Program-made: the position numbers and the translations under genes
Notes under the pieces: generated by a model
The model's database searches: none
What the model was told of the DNA's origin: nothing
The model's input: the letters and a program-made list of their open reading frames with translations, nothing else
Shown here: piece by piece, positions 27,083-36,744 of the stretch
How the letters are laid out: every line of letters begins with the position of its first letter
Numbering within the stretch: position 1 is the stretch's first letter
Origin: Cytobacillus sp. S13-E01
GTDB taxonomy: Bacteria > Bacillota > Bacilli > Bacillales > Bacillaceae_L
DNA length: 64,000 nt
NCBI RefSeq assembly: GCF_029193815.1
Contig: NZ_JARFVC010000017.1
Coordinates: forward strand, 1 to 64,000
Reading direction: 5' to 3'

Positions 27083-27445
27083 TTAACATTCCTCAGGCTG
27101 CCCAACATTTGAAGCGGTTCTAAAAGAAGATCCACACCCACAGCCTGCAATCGCATTTGGATTATCGATGGTAAACCCGCCGCCCATCATTGATTGTTTA
27201 AAGTCTATGACAACACCTTTTAAGATTGGTTCACTTTCTTTATCAACTAATACTTTGATTCCATGCTGCTCAAACATAGTGTCATTTTCTGTTTTATCTT
27301 GTTCGAAGCCCATACCATATGAAAGGCCACTACAACCTCCTCCTTTTACGGCTACACGTAGAAAAGATCCTTCTTCTCCACTTTCTTTGATCATATCGTG
27401 TATTTGATAGCCAGCAGCTTCAGTTATTGTTAAAATATCAGTCAT
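27083..27445 (-). CDS. yutM: IscA/SufA-type Fe-S carrier YutM
   Basis: This 120-aa A-type Fe-S assembly protein (HesB/IscA family) has the three ligand cysteines in GGGCSGLSYGM and GCGCGSSFR at the end. It is likely to carry clusters from the SufU/SufBCD scaffold to target enzymes. Other cluster partners lie nearby: YutI at 31.7 kb, LipA at 44.6 kb and sufCDSUB at 53-58 kb. The ATG follows GAAGGGAGG. Confidence 0.92.
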   Translation of the reverse strand: MTDILTITEAAGYQIHDMIKESGEEGSFLRVAVKGGGCSGLSYGMGFEQDKTENDTMFEQHGIKVLVDKESEPILKGVVIDFKQSMMGGGFTIDNPNAIAGCGCGSSFRTASNVGQPEEC

Positions 27446-27634
27446 GTTACTTCCCTCCTTCTAAGTCATTGGTAATTACTATTATTATAAATGTTATATT
27501 GTTAACACTCAAATATTCAAACTTTAAAAAGTAAAACTTCAATCACCGTGGGTTTTCTTATCCCCTATTTATAGAGAGGTAAACTTAGATAGCTAGAGGT
27601 AAGGGTCTTACTGCCCCTTTAGCAATGGTAAAAG

Positions 27635-28489
27635 TTAGTAGAAATAGTTCCCCGTACAAATAAGCTCCGCCGGACCGGTCATTAATACATGACCTTCAGC
27701 AGTCCATGTGATATCAAGATCTCCACCAGCTAGATGAACAACCGTTTTTTCATTACGTTTTGTTTTTCCATTTAATACAGATGCAACTACTGCAGCACAT
27801 GCTCCTGTTCCACAAGCCTGAGTAATACCTGAGCCCCGTTCCCATACTCTGAAGTTGATTTCATGTTCGTTTATAATCTCCAAAAACTCAACATTTACTC
27901 CTTCAGGAAAACGCTTATCTTTTTCAATTACTGGACCCAGTGTTGTAAGCGGAGCATCGTCTATAGAATCAACATAAAAGATTGCATGTGGGTTTCCCAT
28001 TGACACTCCAGTCATTCTAAGCTTTTGACCTAAGAATTCAACCGGTTCATTCACAATTTGGTTCACTTCTTCACCAACCATTGGCAGTTCACTTCTTTTT
28101 AACCGAGGATTCCCCATATTAATCGTAATACTGCTTACTATTCCATTGTTTACGTGTATTTCAGCCTCAACCAAACCTGATAGTGTTTCAATTTTAAAGA
28201 TCTTATTTTTTACTATTTTATGCTCATAGACATACTTTGCGACGCAGCGTAATCCATTTCCACAGTTTTTCCCTTCTGATCCATCATTATTAAAAATCCT
28301 CATTTTTACAGGGGCTAACTCGGATGGGCAAATTAAAATCATACCATCAGATCCTATCCCTGTATTAACATTCGATACTTTAATTGCTATGTCTGCTAAA
28401 AGGTCTTCTTGCAGATTTTCTTCAAACATATTTACATATATATAATTATTCCCTAAGGCATGCATTTTGGTGAAAGAAAAAGTGTTCAT
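27635..28489 (-). CDS. dapF: Diaminopimelate epimerase
   Basis: This 284-aa enzyme converts LL- to meso-diaminopimelate for lysine and peptidoglycan synthesis. Both catalytic Cys motifs are present: [15 protein letters not shown] and [17 protein letters not shown]. The NGSEG-like [12 protein letters not shown] and [14 protein letters not shown] stretches fit the family. The ATG at 28489 follows TTGGAGGAAT. The longer frame is not needed. Position yutM-dapF(yutL) matches B. subtilis. Confidence 0.95.
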   Translation of the reverse strand: MNTFSFTKMHALGNNYIYVNMFEENLQEDLLADIAIKVSNVNTGIGSDGMILICPSELAPVKMRIFNNDGSEGKNCGNGLRCVAKYVYEHKIVKNKIFKIETLSGLVEAEIHVNNGIVSSITINMGNPRLKRSELPMVGEEVNQIVNEPVEFLGQKLRMTGVSMGNPHAIFYVDSIDDAPLTTLGPVIEKDKRFPEGVNVEFLEIINEHEINFRVWERGSGITQACGTGACAAVVASVLNGKTKRNEKTVVHLAGGDLDITWTAEGHVLMTGPAELICTGNYFY

Positions 28490-28577
28490 GTATTCCTCCA
28501 AAAAAATTAGTTTCACTAAGTATAAAATGATTTAATTTTGAACACAATGAAAACATCCCCCGTTTTTCTTATTATAG

Positions 28578-28607
28578 AGCTCCTCATGGAAATCATGAGG
28601 AGTTTTT
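28578..28607 (+). terminator. Orphan plus-strand terminator
   Basis: CTCCTCATG/CATGAGGAG with a five-base loop and then TTTTT. Both neighbouring genes are on the minus strand, so no plus-strand gene is seen to use it. Confidence 0.7.
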
Positions 28608-28707
28608 ATATGCAAACACATCGATATCTACTAAAGCTATAGTGTATATCTATGTATTATCCCGAAAATTAAAGCAGATCGAATCAGTTAAAAAGGGAAT
28701 AAATCAA

Positions 28708-28761
28708 ATGGCTCGAGACGTTGGCAGGACATTCGCGAGGAACAGAGAAACATCAAATTAA
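28708..28761 (+). CDS. Possible 17-residue peptide ORF
   Basis: MARDVGRTFARNRETSN is preceded by AAAAAGGGAATAAATCAA and followed at once by a perfect terminator hairpin. The frame stays open upstream to a GTG near 28645, giving about 39 residues. It is short and Arg-rich and may be chance. The terminator is also explained by yuzB on the other strand. Confidence 0.25.
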   Translation: MARDVGRTFARNRETSN

Positions 28762-28793
28762 AGAGTGCACTCGGAGAAAGTGAGTGCACTCTT
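28761..28793. terminator. Bidirectional terminator, yuzB 3' end
   Basis: AAGAGTGCACTC/GAGTGCACTCTT, a 12-bp perfect stem just beyond the yuzB stop. Confidence 0.85.
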
Positions 28794-28799
28794 CTATAT

Positions 28800-29036
28800 T
28801 TAAAACATTGGATTTTCATCTAAATAGACATAAATATTTTCGACAAGTTGATCAGGATCATCTCCGGTCACAACTTCGCCATTTACTAGTGCAAACAAGG
28901 TACTAGCACACTTTCCACAATAACTTAAACACCCGTACTCGATAATATCGAGATTTGGATCTTTCTCTAACTTTTCAAGCGCTTCTTGTGCCCCGCTGGC
29001 TAAGTTACTAATACAGAACTCAATAATTGGCTTCAT
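28800..29036 (-). CDS. yuzB: YuzB family protein (UPF0349)
   Basis: This 78-residue protein begins [20 protein letters not shown] and carries [20 protein letters not shown], a thioredoxin-like/2Fe-2S-ferredoxin-like Cys arrangement. It is matched to YuzB by sequence and by its place between dapF and yutJ. The ATG at 29036 is set by AGAGGTGAAAGC. The GTG three codons earlier is too close to that site. Function not established. Confidence 0.9.
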   Translation of the reverse strand: MKPIIEFCISNLASGAQEALEKLEKDPNLDIIEYGCLSYCGKCASTLFALVNGEVVTGDDPDQLVENIYVYLDENPMF

Positions 29037-29657
29037 TGCTTTCACCTCTACTAAATTTATAGCCTACCTTTTTTTAGTGGAAACGTCAATAAGCATGAAT
29101 CTATTTTTAATTTATTTATCATATTAATGTTGTTATTTTGCCACAATTTCGCTATACTTTTAATGTTATTTTGATTTGCACACGATTGCAACTGATGCTA
29201 GCTATACCTTTTAATGCGGCATTATATAAAGGGAACTTCTCACAGTGGGGGTTTTCTTCATTCTTTACTGTGGGTCAATTGAACCTATAACACTAGGAGA
29301 GAAGCATGTCCTGTGCTTCGGCCGAGCTTTTACAGGCAGTTTCCTCGTTCTAACGATCGCTCTAATCCTCTTCCCTAGAAAGTGCTCGTAAGAACCCATT
29401 TCCTCTCGGTTTCCCATACTTAAACTTCTTCGAATTCCCAAAGTCAGGAAGTGGGGAGGGATCTTACTGCCCGTTCATAGGATTGACTATTACAAAGCTG
29501 TTTGGCGGATAAACGCCACCACATTTAGACGGCGTACCAAGCAAAAAAACTACTTAATAGGGTTGGTGGAGAGATAAGGGTTACAGGTCCTATAAAGCCT
29601 GTATAATAGATTGATGCTCCGCCCCCTTACTTCATACAAAAAAAGGAGAAATCCGTA
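29037..29657. other. Gene-free 0.6-kb stretch, probably decayed element
   Basis: No ORF with a ribosome site is seen. Around 29216-29310 it shares AACTTCTCACAGTGGGGGTT and AACACTAGGAG blocks with 18.0 kb. GGATCTTACTGCCCGTTCAT near 29460 resembles GGGTCTTACTGCCCCTTTAG near 27600. A TATAAT at about 29601 may belong to the yutJ promoter. It looks like remains of a repeated or mobile sequence, not a living gene. Confidence 0.4.
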
Positions 29658-30725
29658 ATGAAAAATCTAGTTATACTTGGTGGAGGCTATGGTGGAATGC
29701 GATTGCTTCAACGTCTTCTACCAAATCAGCTACCAGAAGATATTGAGATCACGCTTATTGACAGAATACCATATCATTGCTTAAAAACGGAGTATTATGC
29801 ACTTGCTGCTGGAACGATTTCTGACCAACATGTTCGCGTATCTTTTCCTGAACATCCTCGCTTACGAGTGAAATATGGCGAGGTTACTGATATTAGCTTA
29901 GAAGCTAAGCTTATCTACCTGAAAGACCAAGATCCTATTGTCTACGATGACTTAGTAATCGGTCTTGGTTGCGAGGATAAATACCACAATATACCAGGTG
30001 CTGAGGAATTTACATACAGTATACAATCGATCGATAAATCTCGTTCTACGTACCAGAAATTGAACAATCTTGGGCCTGGGTCCACGGTTGCAATTGTTGG
30101 TGGAGGTTTAAGTGGTGTAGAATTAGCAAGCGAGCTAAATGAGAGCCGTCCAGATTTACAGGTAAAACTATTTGATCGCGGAGATCATATTCTCTCAATG
30201 TTCCCTGAACGCCTTAGTAATTATGTTGAAAATTGGTTCCACACACATGGAGTTGAAATCATCAACGGAGCGAACATCACCAAAGTAGAGGAAAATGTCC
30301 TATACAACCAGGATGATGCAATCCCTTTTGATGTCATTGTTTGGACCGCTGGAATACAACCAAGCAAAGTAATCCGACATCTAGACGTTGAAAAAGATGG
30401 ACAAGGTCGCGTCGTATTAACTCCTCAGCATAATTTACCAACTGACGAACATGTATATGTAGTTGGTGACGGTGCAAGCCTACCACATGCACCAAGTGCA
30501 CAACTGGCTGAAGGACAGGCAGAACAAATTGTTCAAGTATTGGTAAAGCGTTGGAATAACGAAGAGCCACCAAGTGAATTTCCAGCAATTAAACTAAAAG
30601 GTGTACTAGGCTCACTAGGTAAAAAGCATGGTTTCGGCCTAGTAGCAGACCGTGCAATTACGGGGAGAGTTCCTCGTTTATTGAAGTCTGGAGTACTTTG
30701 GATGTATAAATATCATAATGGGTGA
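29658..30725 (+). CDS. yutJ: NDH-2-like flavoprotein YutJ
   Basis: This is a 355-aa pyridine-nucleotide-disulfide-type flavoprotein. It starts MKNLVILGGGYGGMRLLQRL with the FAD motif, has a second fold VAIVGGGLSGVELASELNES, and ends its FAD domain with VYVVGDGASLPHAPSAQLAE. It resembles B. subtilis YutJ in length and place. It is shorter than YumB and lacks the long C-terminal membrane helix region, so quinone reductase activity is uncertain. The ATG follows AAAAAGGAGAAAT. Confidence 0.88.
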   Translation: MKNLVILGGGYGGMRLLQRLLPNQLPEDIEITLIDRIPYHCLKTEYYALAAGTISDQHVRVSFPEHPRLRVKYGEVTDISLEAKLIYLKDQDPIVYDDLVIGLGCEDKYHNIPGAEEFTYSIQSIDKSRSTYQKLNNLGPGSTVAIVGGGLSGVELASELNESRPDLQVKLFDRGDHILSMFPERLSNYVENWFHTHGVEIINGANITKVEENVLYNQDDAIPFDVIVWTAGIQPSKVIRHLDVEKDGQGRVVLTPQHNLPTDEHVYVVGDGASLPHAPSAQLAEGQAEQIVQVLVKRWNNEEPPSEFPAIKLKGVLGSLGKKHGFGLVADRAITGRVPRLLKSGVLWMYKYHNG

Positions 30726-30739
30726 AGTTTTAGGAGATG

Positions 30740-30763
30740 GACAGGTTTTTCACCTGTCTTTTT
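30740..30763 (+). terminator. yutJ terminator
   Basis: GACAGGT/ACCTGTC with a five-T loop and a T tail, 14 bp after yutJ. Confidence 0.85.
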
Positions 30764-30771
30764 CATTGTTT

Positions 30772-30861
30772 ATGAATTTATAAAATTGTAAGGTTATGTA
30801 TAACTTCGTGTCTTTTGTCTATCTACGTCTAGCTCCAGGCGCCATCGGACCTGAGGTCATA
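30772..30861 (-). repeat. MHR repeat, truncated, type-2 tail, reverse orientation
   Basis: Read on the minus strand it has TTATGACCTCAGGTCCGATG, GCGCCTGGAGCTAGAC and then the type-2 tail. It breaks off inside the CTTATG arm exactly where the coiled-coil fragment begins. Confidence 0.8.
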
Positions 30862-31141
30862 ACCATTACCTTTAAGAAGGAAAAATCGATTTAAAGATAT
30901 TGATAATCGTTTTAATGATTTTGATAATCGTTTTAATGATTTTGAACAAAAGACAAATAACCATTTTAGTGTTCTAAATGTAAAAATAGACAAGCTATCT
31001 GAGATAATAACGGCTCATCAGGTAGAAAATATAGATAATCTATTTGCTAAAGTTCAATTCCTTAGAGCAAGTGTGGCTTTTGTAAATCGAAAGGTTGCGG
31101 ATGCTGAGCTAGAAATAAACTTCTTAAAACAAAAGCAATAA
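30862..31141 (+). pseudogene. 5'-truncated coiled-coil protein fragment
   Basis: The open frame has no start codon in range. It reads FKDIDNRFNDFDNRFNDF, then EQKTNNHFSVLNVKIDKLSE, and ends LEINFLKQKQ. Heptad-like IDNRFNDF repeats suggest a coiled coil, as in phage-tail or wall-associated proteins. It begins right at the broken end of an MHR copy and ends with its own terminator at 31145-31172, so it looks like the 3' remnant of a deleted gene. Family not recognised. Confidence 0.6.
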
Positions 31142-31144
31142 AAA

Positions 31145-31172
31145 GCAGTCCAAATTTATGGACTACTTTTTT
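31145..31172 (+). terminator. Terminator after coiled-coil fragment
   Basis: AGTCCA/TGGACT stem with flanking A and T runs, shared with the 3' end of convergent yuzD. Confidence 0.7.
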
Positions 31173-31498
31173 CATTTAGATTTAAAGCCGTATTTTTCTA
31201 ATTCAGCATAAACTGTTTTCAGTTTAGGATTTCCTTCGCCTGCTATCACGCCTTCTATTACAACTACAGGATAAAACATATCCTCTTCAACAACACGAAT
31301 AGCAAATTCCTTTTTGCTATTTTCTACCGGTGGATTATAAATATCGACATAGGCAATCGTAAATGGCTGCTCTGGATATTTTCTACTAATCGCAGCATCT
31401 AACCACTCATACGTTTCTCGTGATGAAGGAAGATTAACACAACTTGGACATAAAACCTCTGCACCATAAACAACGATTTCTACACTTTTATTTGACAT
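31172..31498 (-). CDS. yuzD: YuzD family protein (DUF1462)
   Basis: This 108-aa thioredoxin-fold-like protein begins MSNKSVEIVVYGAEVLCPSC, with a CxxC-like VLCPSCVNLPSSRETYEWL segment. FTIAYVDIYNPP and YPVVVIEGVIAGEGNPKL follow. It corresponds to B. subtilis YuzD, divergent from yutI as here. The first ATG follows AAGGAGACC. Role unknown; the CPSC motif hints at redox or Fe-S work. Confidence 0.88.
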   Translation of the reverse strand: MSNKSVEIVVYGAEVLCPSCVNLPSSRETYEWLDAAISRKYPEQPFTIAYVDIYNPPVENSKKEFAIRVVEEDMFYPVVVIEGVIAGEGNPKLKTVYAELEKYGFKSK

Positions 31499-31664
31499 AA
31501 TATGGTCTCCTTAACAAAGCTTATTATATTCCATTTTACATAAACTATGGTAGAATAGACAATATAAATACCTAAATAATTTCACAATACATTGCACAAT
31601 CATCTTGAATGGATTTTTCATACAATAGTGATTATAATAGGTATAAGGAAAGGAGCCGATTAAA

Positions 31665-31904
31665 ATGACTGTAGAAACAAATATTACTGAACAAGTTCAA
31701 GAAGTATTAGATAAACTTCGCCCATTTTTATTACGTGATGGTGGAGACTGTGAGTTAGTTGATGTAGAAGATGGAGTTGTAAAATTGCGCCTTCTTGGAG
31801 CTTGCGGAAGCTGCCCAAGTTCAACAATCACATTAAAAGCTGGTATCGAGCGCGCACTTTTAGAGGAAGTACCAGGAATTGTAGAAGTAGAGCAAGTGTT
31901 TTAA
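31665..31904 (+). CDS. yutI: NifU-like (Nfu) Fe-S protein YutI
   Basis: This 79-aa NifU C-terminal-domain protein has the CxxC motif in [20 protein letters not shown], which holds a labile 4Fe-4S cluster for transfer to clients such as Lip[21 protein letters not shown] is also typical. The ATG follows GGAAAGGAGC. It is a monocistronic gene with its own terminator, divergent from yuzD. Confidence 0.95.
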   Translation: MTVETNITEQVQEVLDKLRPFLLRDGGDCELVDVEDGVVKLRLLGACGSCPSSTITLKAGIERALLEEVPGIVEVEQVF

Positions 31905-31917
31905 TTCTACAACTAGT

Positions 31918-31949
31918 AAAAGCGACTTCACGGGAAGTCGCTTTTTTTT
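31918..31949 (+). terminator. yutI terminator
   Basis: AAAGCGACTTC/GGAAGTCGCTTT with a short loop and T8 tail. Confidence 0.9.
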
Positions 31950-32042
31950 GGCTTATCAGAATTTATATCCATAAATTTTGATAAGCATAAGGGCAACTAC
32001 GCCTCTGTCTTCACCCTTCAAGCTTGCGATTCGGCGAGTTTT

Positions 32043-32114
32043 CTTTAAAAGATAAGAAAGTATAAAAGTTTGTACATAGTTTTAGTGTCTAGCTCCGGGC
32101 GCCCTGCGCTTTTC
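32043..32114 (-). repeat. MHR repeat, exactly collapsed copy
   Basis: Read on the minus strand, AGAAAAGCGCAGGGCGCCC joins directly to GGAGCTAGACACTAAAAC and the type-1 tail. The whole nested hairpin is missing, with the two outer arms merged into one GGGCGCCC palindrome. It lies just past the thrB stop. Confidence 0.85.
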
Positions 32115-32119
32115 TATAA

Positions 32120-33025
32120 TTACATTTGCTCTTGAAATTCATTCTTTGTAACAACACTGCCTTTATTATCTATTGAAAGCTCTTCAATTTGAAAATGAGG
32201 AAAGTCATTAATCAGTTTCTTTTTAACTTGCGGTCCTTTCCCTTTTTCCGCAAAGCAAATGACTGTAGGTCCCGCTCCACTTATAGCAACGCCAAATGCA
32301 GCAGAGTTAAGTGCACTTGAACGAATCGCTTCTATTTCGGGAATAAGTGGTAATCTAAATGGTTGGTGAAACAGATCCTTTTCCATCATCTTTCCAGCCA
32401 GTTTCCATTGTTTTGTGAGTAAAGCAGCGACTAACATATTGCTAATAGCACTAGCTTCCACAGCATACTCTCTGGTAAAAGTAGTGGGAAGGACTTTTCT
32501 TGCATCCTTGGTTTTGATCTCATAGATTGGGATAACGACAACTATATCTATATCTAAATTTTGCACATGGATAACATCAGTGTCATCTGCACGATGGCTG
32601 CCGATTACCAATCCACCCATTATTGATGCACCCACATTGTCAGGATGACCTTCATAAAGACTTGCGAGGCGAACTTTTTCTTGTGCAGTCATCCCTAAGC
32701 ATAACAAAGCATCCGCTAATTCAATGCCTGCTGAAATGGCAGCAGCACTACTACCAAGCCCTCTTGCAAGAGGAATATTACTCCAAACATCAACAGAGCA
32801 AGCTGGTAATGCTTTGCGATAGTGATCAGCAACTTTCTCAGCTGTTTGATACACTAAATTATCTTTACCAGACGGTATTTCCGCAACATCCTTAGAAAGT
32901 GGTCGGAATATCCATTTATCACTTAATTTTACATCTAATGTGAGATAACGATTGACCGCCAACCCAACAGAATCAAAACCAGGCCCAAGATTTGCAGTAC
33001 TACCTGGTACGGTTATTCTCAGCAT
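32120..33025 (-). CDS. thrB: Homoserine kinase
   Basis: This 301-aa GHMP kinase phosphorylates homoserine with ATP on the way to threonine. Motifs are [20 protein letters not shown], the ATP loop [20 protein letters not shown], and the late [17 protein letters not shown]. The start overlaps the thrC stop (CAATGCTGA), so the genes are coupled in hom-thrC-thrB order. It is immediately followed by a collapsed MHR copy. Confidence 0.96.
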   Translation of the reverse strand: MLRITVPGSTANLGPGFDSVGLAVNRYLTLDVKLSDKWIFRPLSKDVAEIPSGKDNLVYQTAEKVADHYRKALPACSVDVWSNIPLARGLGSSAAAISAGIELADALLCLGMTAQEKVRLASLYEGHPDNVGASIMGGLVIGSHRADDTDVIHVQNLDIDIVVVIPIYEIKTKDARKVLPTTFTREYAVEASAISNMLVAALLTKQWKLAGKMMEKDLFHQPFRLPLIPEIEAIRSSALNSAAFGVAISGAGPTVICFAEKGKGPQVKKKLINDFPHFQIEELSIDNKGSVVTKNEFQEQM

Positions 33026-34083
33026 TGTGGAACGACTCCCCTAATATGTTCAAACACCACTTTCTCATCATTTGGCAGTACAAGCGGCTTAATTTCATTC
33101 GATTCAATCGCAACATTTGGATCCTTCAATCCATTACCAGTTAATACAGCAACTACCTTACTACCCTTGCTAATTTCACCACTTTGAAGTTGTTTTATAA
33201 TACCTGCGACAGATGCACATGATGCAGGTTCAGCAAATACCCCTTCTGCTCTAGCTAATAATTTATAAGCTTCGAGTATTTCTTGGTCAGTTACTTCATC
33301 AATTTTTCCACCTGAAGTCTTTGCTGCATTAACAGCTTTGTCCCAACTAGCTGGATTTCCAATTCTAATCGCTGTTGCAATGGTTTCAGGGTTTTCAATG
33401 ATCCTATTTCTTACGATTGCAGCTGAACCTTCTGCTTCAAAGCCATGCATTTTCGGCAATCCTGTACCACGCTCTTGGTGATATTCCTTAAACCCTTTCC
33501 AATATGCAGAGATATTTCCTGCATTTCCAACTGGAATAGCTAATACGTCTGGTGCTTGTCCTAATTGATCTACAATTTCAAATGCAGCCGTCTTTTGCCC
33601 TTCAAGACGATATGGATTCACAGAGTTAACTAGTGTGATCGGCTCAGTTTTGCTAATACTTCTCACCATTTTTAGTGCTTGGTCGAAATTTCCCTCAATT
33701 GCAAAAATTTCCGCACCATACATTACAGCTTGAGCTAGTTTTCCCATTGCAATTTTCCCATCAGGAATAACAATAATACTTTTCATTCCTGCTCTTGCAG
33801 CATAAGCAGCTGCAGCTGCGGAAGTATTACCTGTCGATGCGCAAATGACAGTGTTACTGCCTTCCTCTTTTGCCTTCGCAACAGCCATAACCATACCTCT
33901 ATCTTTAAACGAACCTGTTGGGTTTGATCCCTCTGTTTTCACATATAACTCAATTCCAAGCTTGTTTGATAGATTGTGCAAAGGAATTAACGGTGTATTC
34001 CCTTCGTTTAACGATAGTAAAGGTGTATTTTCTGTAATTGGTAGGTATTCACGGTATTCCTGTAACAAGCCTTTCCACATCAT
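33019..34083 (-). CDS. thrC: Threonine synthase
   Basis: This 354-aa PLP enzyme converts O-phosphohomoserine to threonine. The PLP Lys lies in [19 protein letters not shown], and the phosphate cup is [22 protein letters not shown] and [12 protein letters not shown] fit the end of the fold. The ATG (ATGATG; 34083 or 34080) overlaps the end of hom. It is the middle gene of the operon. Confidence 0.96.
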   Translation of the reverse strand: MMWKGLLQEYREYLPITENTPLLSLNEGNTPLIPLHNLSNKLGIELYVKTEGSNPTGSFKDRGMVMAVAKAKEEGSNTVICASTGNTSAAAAAYAARAGMKSIIVIPDGKIAMGKLAQAVMYGAEIFAIEGNFDQALKMVRSISKTEPITLVNSVNPYRLEGQKTAAFEIVDQLGQAPDVLAIPVGNAGNISAYWKGFKEYHQERGTGLPKMHGFEAEGSAAIVRNRIIENPETIATAIRIGNPASWDKAVNAAKTSGGKIDEVTDQEILEAYKLLARAEGVFAEPASCASVAGIIKQLQSGEISKGSKVVAVLTGNGLKDPNVAIESNEIKPLVLPNDEKVVFEHIRGVVPQC

Positions 34084-35378
34084 TGCATTTCATCTCCCTC
34101 AACTCTGTATGAGCTTTTCACTTGTTTAACTACTTCTAAGCTTTCAAGCTGCCCGAGGATTTCCTCGTAATCTTTTAGTGACGCTCTATGTGTAACTATT
34201 ACAATTTCGGCAACATTACTTTTATTTAGTGGAAGCTGAAGGATTTTCTCAAAGCTTACACCATGTTCAGAGAAAATTGTGGTAATTTTTGCAAATGCCC
34301 CCACTTGATCTTGAACATGTATTCTTAGGAAGTATTTTGAATACCTTTCAGAGTCTAATTTTAATTTCTTCTCATATTGAGGTGAAACTGCACTTAAACC
34401 ATTTACACCCAACCTCATATTTTTCATTACTCCTACTAAATCGGACATCACCGCCGTTGCAGTTGGAAGTCCTCCGGCACCTGGTCCATAGAACATCGTT
34501 TCTCCAACAGCTTCACCACATACATACACTGCGTTGTATTCATCATTAACCGCTGCTAACGGATGATTTTCTGATAGAAGTGTAGGCTGGACGCTCACTT
34601 CAACCTTCTCACCATCTCTATGCGCTATCCCGATCAGCTTCATTGTATATCCTAAGCGCTTACTGTAATCTAAGTCTTCCTCTGTAATGGTAGTTATACC
34701 TTGCGTTCTAACATCCTGTAAATCAATATTCATTGAAAAGCCTAGTGTAGCTAATATTGTCATTTTTCTTGCTGCATCCAGACCTTCTACATCTGCTGTA
34801 GGATCAGATTCTGCATATCCAAGGTGCTGCGCCTCAGCCAAAACATCTTCATATGCACGTTTATCTTTACTCATTTTAGTTAGAATGAAATTAGTTGTCC
34901 CATTTACGATTCCCATCATTTTTGTAATTCTATCAGAAGCTAATCCGTCCACTAAGCTTCTTAAAATTGGAATACCTCCGGCTACACTTGCTTCATAAAA
35001 TAAATCACAGCCGTTTTCTGAAGCCTCTAAAAGTAACTCTGAACCGTACAAAGCCATCAAATCTTTATTTGCTGTTACAACATGTTTCTTATTTCTTAAA
35101 GCAGCCAAGATATACTTACGTGTCTCTTCAACACCACCCATTACTTCAATAACAACATCTATCTCTGGATCATTAATTACCTCATCAACATTTTTTGTTA
35201 GCAAGGACTGATCCACTTCGACACTTCTCTCCTTATGTAGGTCCTGGACAACTACTTTTTTAAGCTCAATAGGACAGCCCACTTGGTGCATTAACTTATC
35301 CTGATGATTAGTTAAGATTGTTACTACACCGCTACCAACCGTTCCTAACCCTAATAAACCTATAGAAATTTTTTTCAT
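34080..35378 (-). CDS. hom: Homoserine dehydrogenase with ACT domain
   Basis: This 432-aa enzyme reduces aspartate semialdehyde to homoserine. The NAD(P) fold is [16 protein letters not shown]. Catalytic stretches are [20 protein letters not shown] and [19 protein letters not shown]. The C-terminal ACT domain (about residues 350-430) suggests threonine feedback. The ATG at 35378 is set by GGCGGGGATATC. An upstream in-frame ATG is the longer alternative. It heads the hom-thrC-thrB operon behind a good sigma-A promoter. Confidence 0.95.
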   Translation of the reverse strand: MKKISIGLLGLGTVGSGVVTILTNHQDKLMHQVGCPIELKKVVVQDLHKERSVEVDQSLLTKNVDEVINDPEIDVVIEVMGGVEETRKYILAALRNKKHVVTANKDLMALYGSELLLEASENGCDLFYEASVAGGIPILRSLVDGLASDRITKMMGIVNGTTNFILTKMSKDKRAYEDVLAEAQHLGYAESDPTADVEGLDAARKMTILATLGFSMNIDLQDVRTQGITTITEEDLDYSKRLGYTMKLIGIAHRDGEKVEVSVQPTLLSENHPLAAVNDEYNAVYVCGEAVGETMFYGPGAGGLPTATAVMSDLVGVMKNMRLGVNGLSAVSPQYEKKLKLDSERYSKYFLRIHVQDQVGAFAKITTIFSEHGVSFEKILQLPLNKSNVAEIVIVTHRASLKDYEEILGQLESLEVVKQVKSSYRVEGDEMQ

Positions 35379-35438
35379 TGATATCCCCGCCTTCATTGTT
35401 GTATTCCTAAAAAATACATATGTTTATATATAATGGAC

Positions 35439-35467
35439 ATTATAGATTGTTATCACATGTTTGACAA
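35439..35467 (-). promoter_or_regulatory. Sigma-A promoter of hom-thrC-thrB
   Basis: On the minus strand TTGTCA (35467-35462) and a consensus TATAAT (35444-35439) are 17 bp apart, about 60 bp upstream of hom. No T-box leader is visible between promoter and gene. Confidence 0.7.
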
Positions 35468-35565
35468 TACCCTATTTTTAGTAAATTTAAATGTAAACGC
35501 TTAACTTACTGTCGTAAATACTTTTTTAAATTTTCGAACCGCAGAACGATATTAAATAAAAGAAA

Positions 35566-35640
35566 TGTGCGGGGCGTCTGGATGGAGCTAGACACTAAAA
35601 CTAGGTACAAACCTTTATACTTTCTTTTCTTTTAAGAAAA
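35566..35640 (+). repeat. MHR repeat, degraded collapsed copy
   Basis: GTGCGGGGCGTCTGGATGGA runs into GCTAGACACTAAAACTAGG and the type-1 tail ending TTTTCTTTTAAGAAA. The hairpin middle is missing. Confidence 0.65.
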
Positions 35641-35672
35641 CCACAGTATTATACCGTGGCATCTACACTTAA

Positions 35673-36665
35673 TTAATTTACTCCCGACTGCTTCCACTCT
35701 TTATTTACTATCGTTTGCGGTATGTTATTTGTTAATACCGCTTCAATATTGTCACAACATAACCTCATCATGGTGATTCTAGTTTCAGTACTAGAACTTC
35801 CAATATGAGGAAGAGCAACCACATTTTTTAGAGTTAAAAGTGGGTGATCAGCGTTTATTGGCTCTACTTCAAATACGTCCAAACCAGCCCCAGCAATTTC
35901 CCCTGTCACAAGAGCATTATAAAGCGCTTTTTCATCAACTACTGGACCACGAGAGGCATTTATAAAAATAGCACTTCGTTTCATCTTTTTGAAAGTGGCA
36001 GCATTAAATAAATTTCTTGTTTCAGTTGTTAACGGTGTTAAACAGACAATAAAATCAGCCGTCTCAATTAAATCATCAAAACTACAGTATTTCGCACCTA
36101 ACTGATTTTCTGCCTCACTATTTCGGGAGCGATTATGATATAAAATATCCATTTCAAAGCCTGTTGCTCTTTTGGCTACAGTTTCACCAATTTTGCCCAT
36201 ACCAACAATACCAATCGTTTTGTGGTGAATATCCTGGCCAGCTAGTAGTAGAGGGCTCCAACTTTTCCATTTGCCTTCCCTCACTAAATCAGCAGCCTCG
36301 ATTAATCTTCTAGAAGTAGCCATTAATAGTCCAAATGTCAGATCTGCTGTAGTATCTGTCAAGACATCTGGCGTATTACATACAGCTATGTTTTTTTCTG
36401 TAGCATATTCAACATCGATATTATCAAAACCTACTGCTAGATTTGCAACTACTTTTAAATTGGGAGCATTATCGATTATAGTTGAATCAATTTTATCCGA
36501 AAGCATAGTTAATAATGCATCACACTTTCTTGCTTCCTCTAGCAGAATATCCCTAGGTACTGCTACATCTTCTTTTGGCCACATTTTTAATTCAACAAGT
36601 TGTTGTAGTTGACCTATTGCTTTTTTTGGTAATGTTCTTGTAACGAATACATATGGTTTCTTCAT
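35673..36665 (-). CDS. D-2-hydroxyacid dehydrogenase (glyoxylate reductase-like)
   Basis: This 330-aa NAD(P)-dependent D-isomer hydroxyacid dehydrogenase is closest in style to GyaR/YvcT. The nucleotide motif is IGIVGMGKIGETVAKRA. The catalytic Arg, Glu and His lie in FINASRGPVVDE, LDVFEVEP and VALPHIGSSS. The ATG at 36665 has GAGGTG eight bases upstream. It lies between the thr operon and yutH and is not part of either. The likely reaction is glyoxylate or hydroxypyruvate reduction, as inference. Confidence 0.88.
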   Translation of the reverse strand: MKKPYVFVTRTLPKKAIGQLQQLVELKMWPKEDVAVPRDILLEEARKCDALLTMLSDKIDSTIIDNAPNLKVVANLAVGFDNIDVEYATEKNIAVCNTPDVLTDTTADLTFGLLMATSRRLIEAADLVREGKWKSWSPLLLAGQDIHHKTIGIVGMGKIGETVAKRATGFEMDILYHNRSRNSEAENQLGAKYCSFDDLIETADFIVCLTPLTTETRNLFNAATFKKMKRSAIFINASRGPVVDEKALYNALVTGEIAGAGLDVFEVEPINADHPLLTLKNVVALPHIGSSSTETRITMMRLCCDNIEAVLTNNIPQTIVNKEWKQSGVN

Positions 36666-36744
36666 CCTTTGACACCTCATACATTATGTAATAATAGTAA
36701 CTGTTTTACCTATATTATCACAAAATGCGTATGTATCCCTACTT

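Noticed and set aside
28490-28577. Lysine riboswitch before dapF
   Set aside because: The leader is too short and lacks the L-box core.
29037-29657. Intact insertion sequence or transposase
   Set aside because: No transposase frame or paired terminal inverted repeats are visible. Only shared short blocks remain.
35379-35672. T-box or threonine leader before hom
   Set aside because: A promoter is clear, but no Stem I, T-box TGG sequence or attenuator was found in the short leader.
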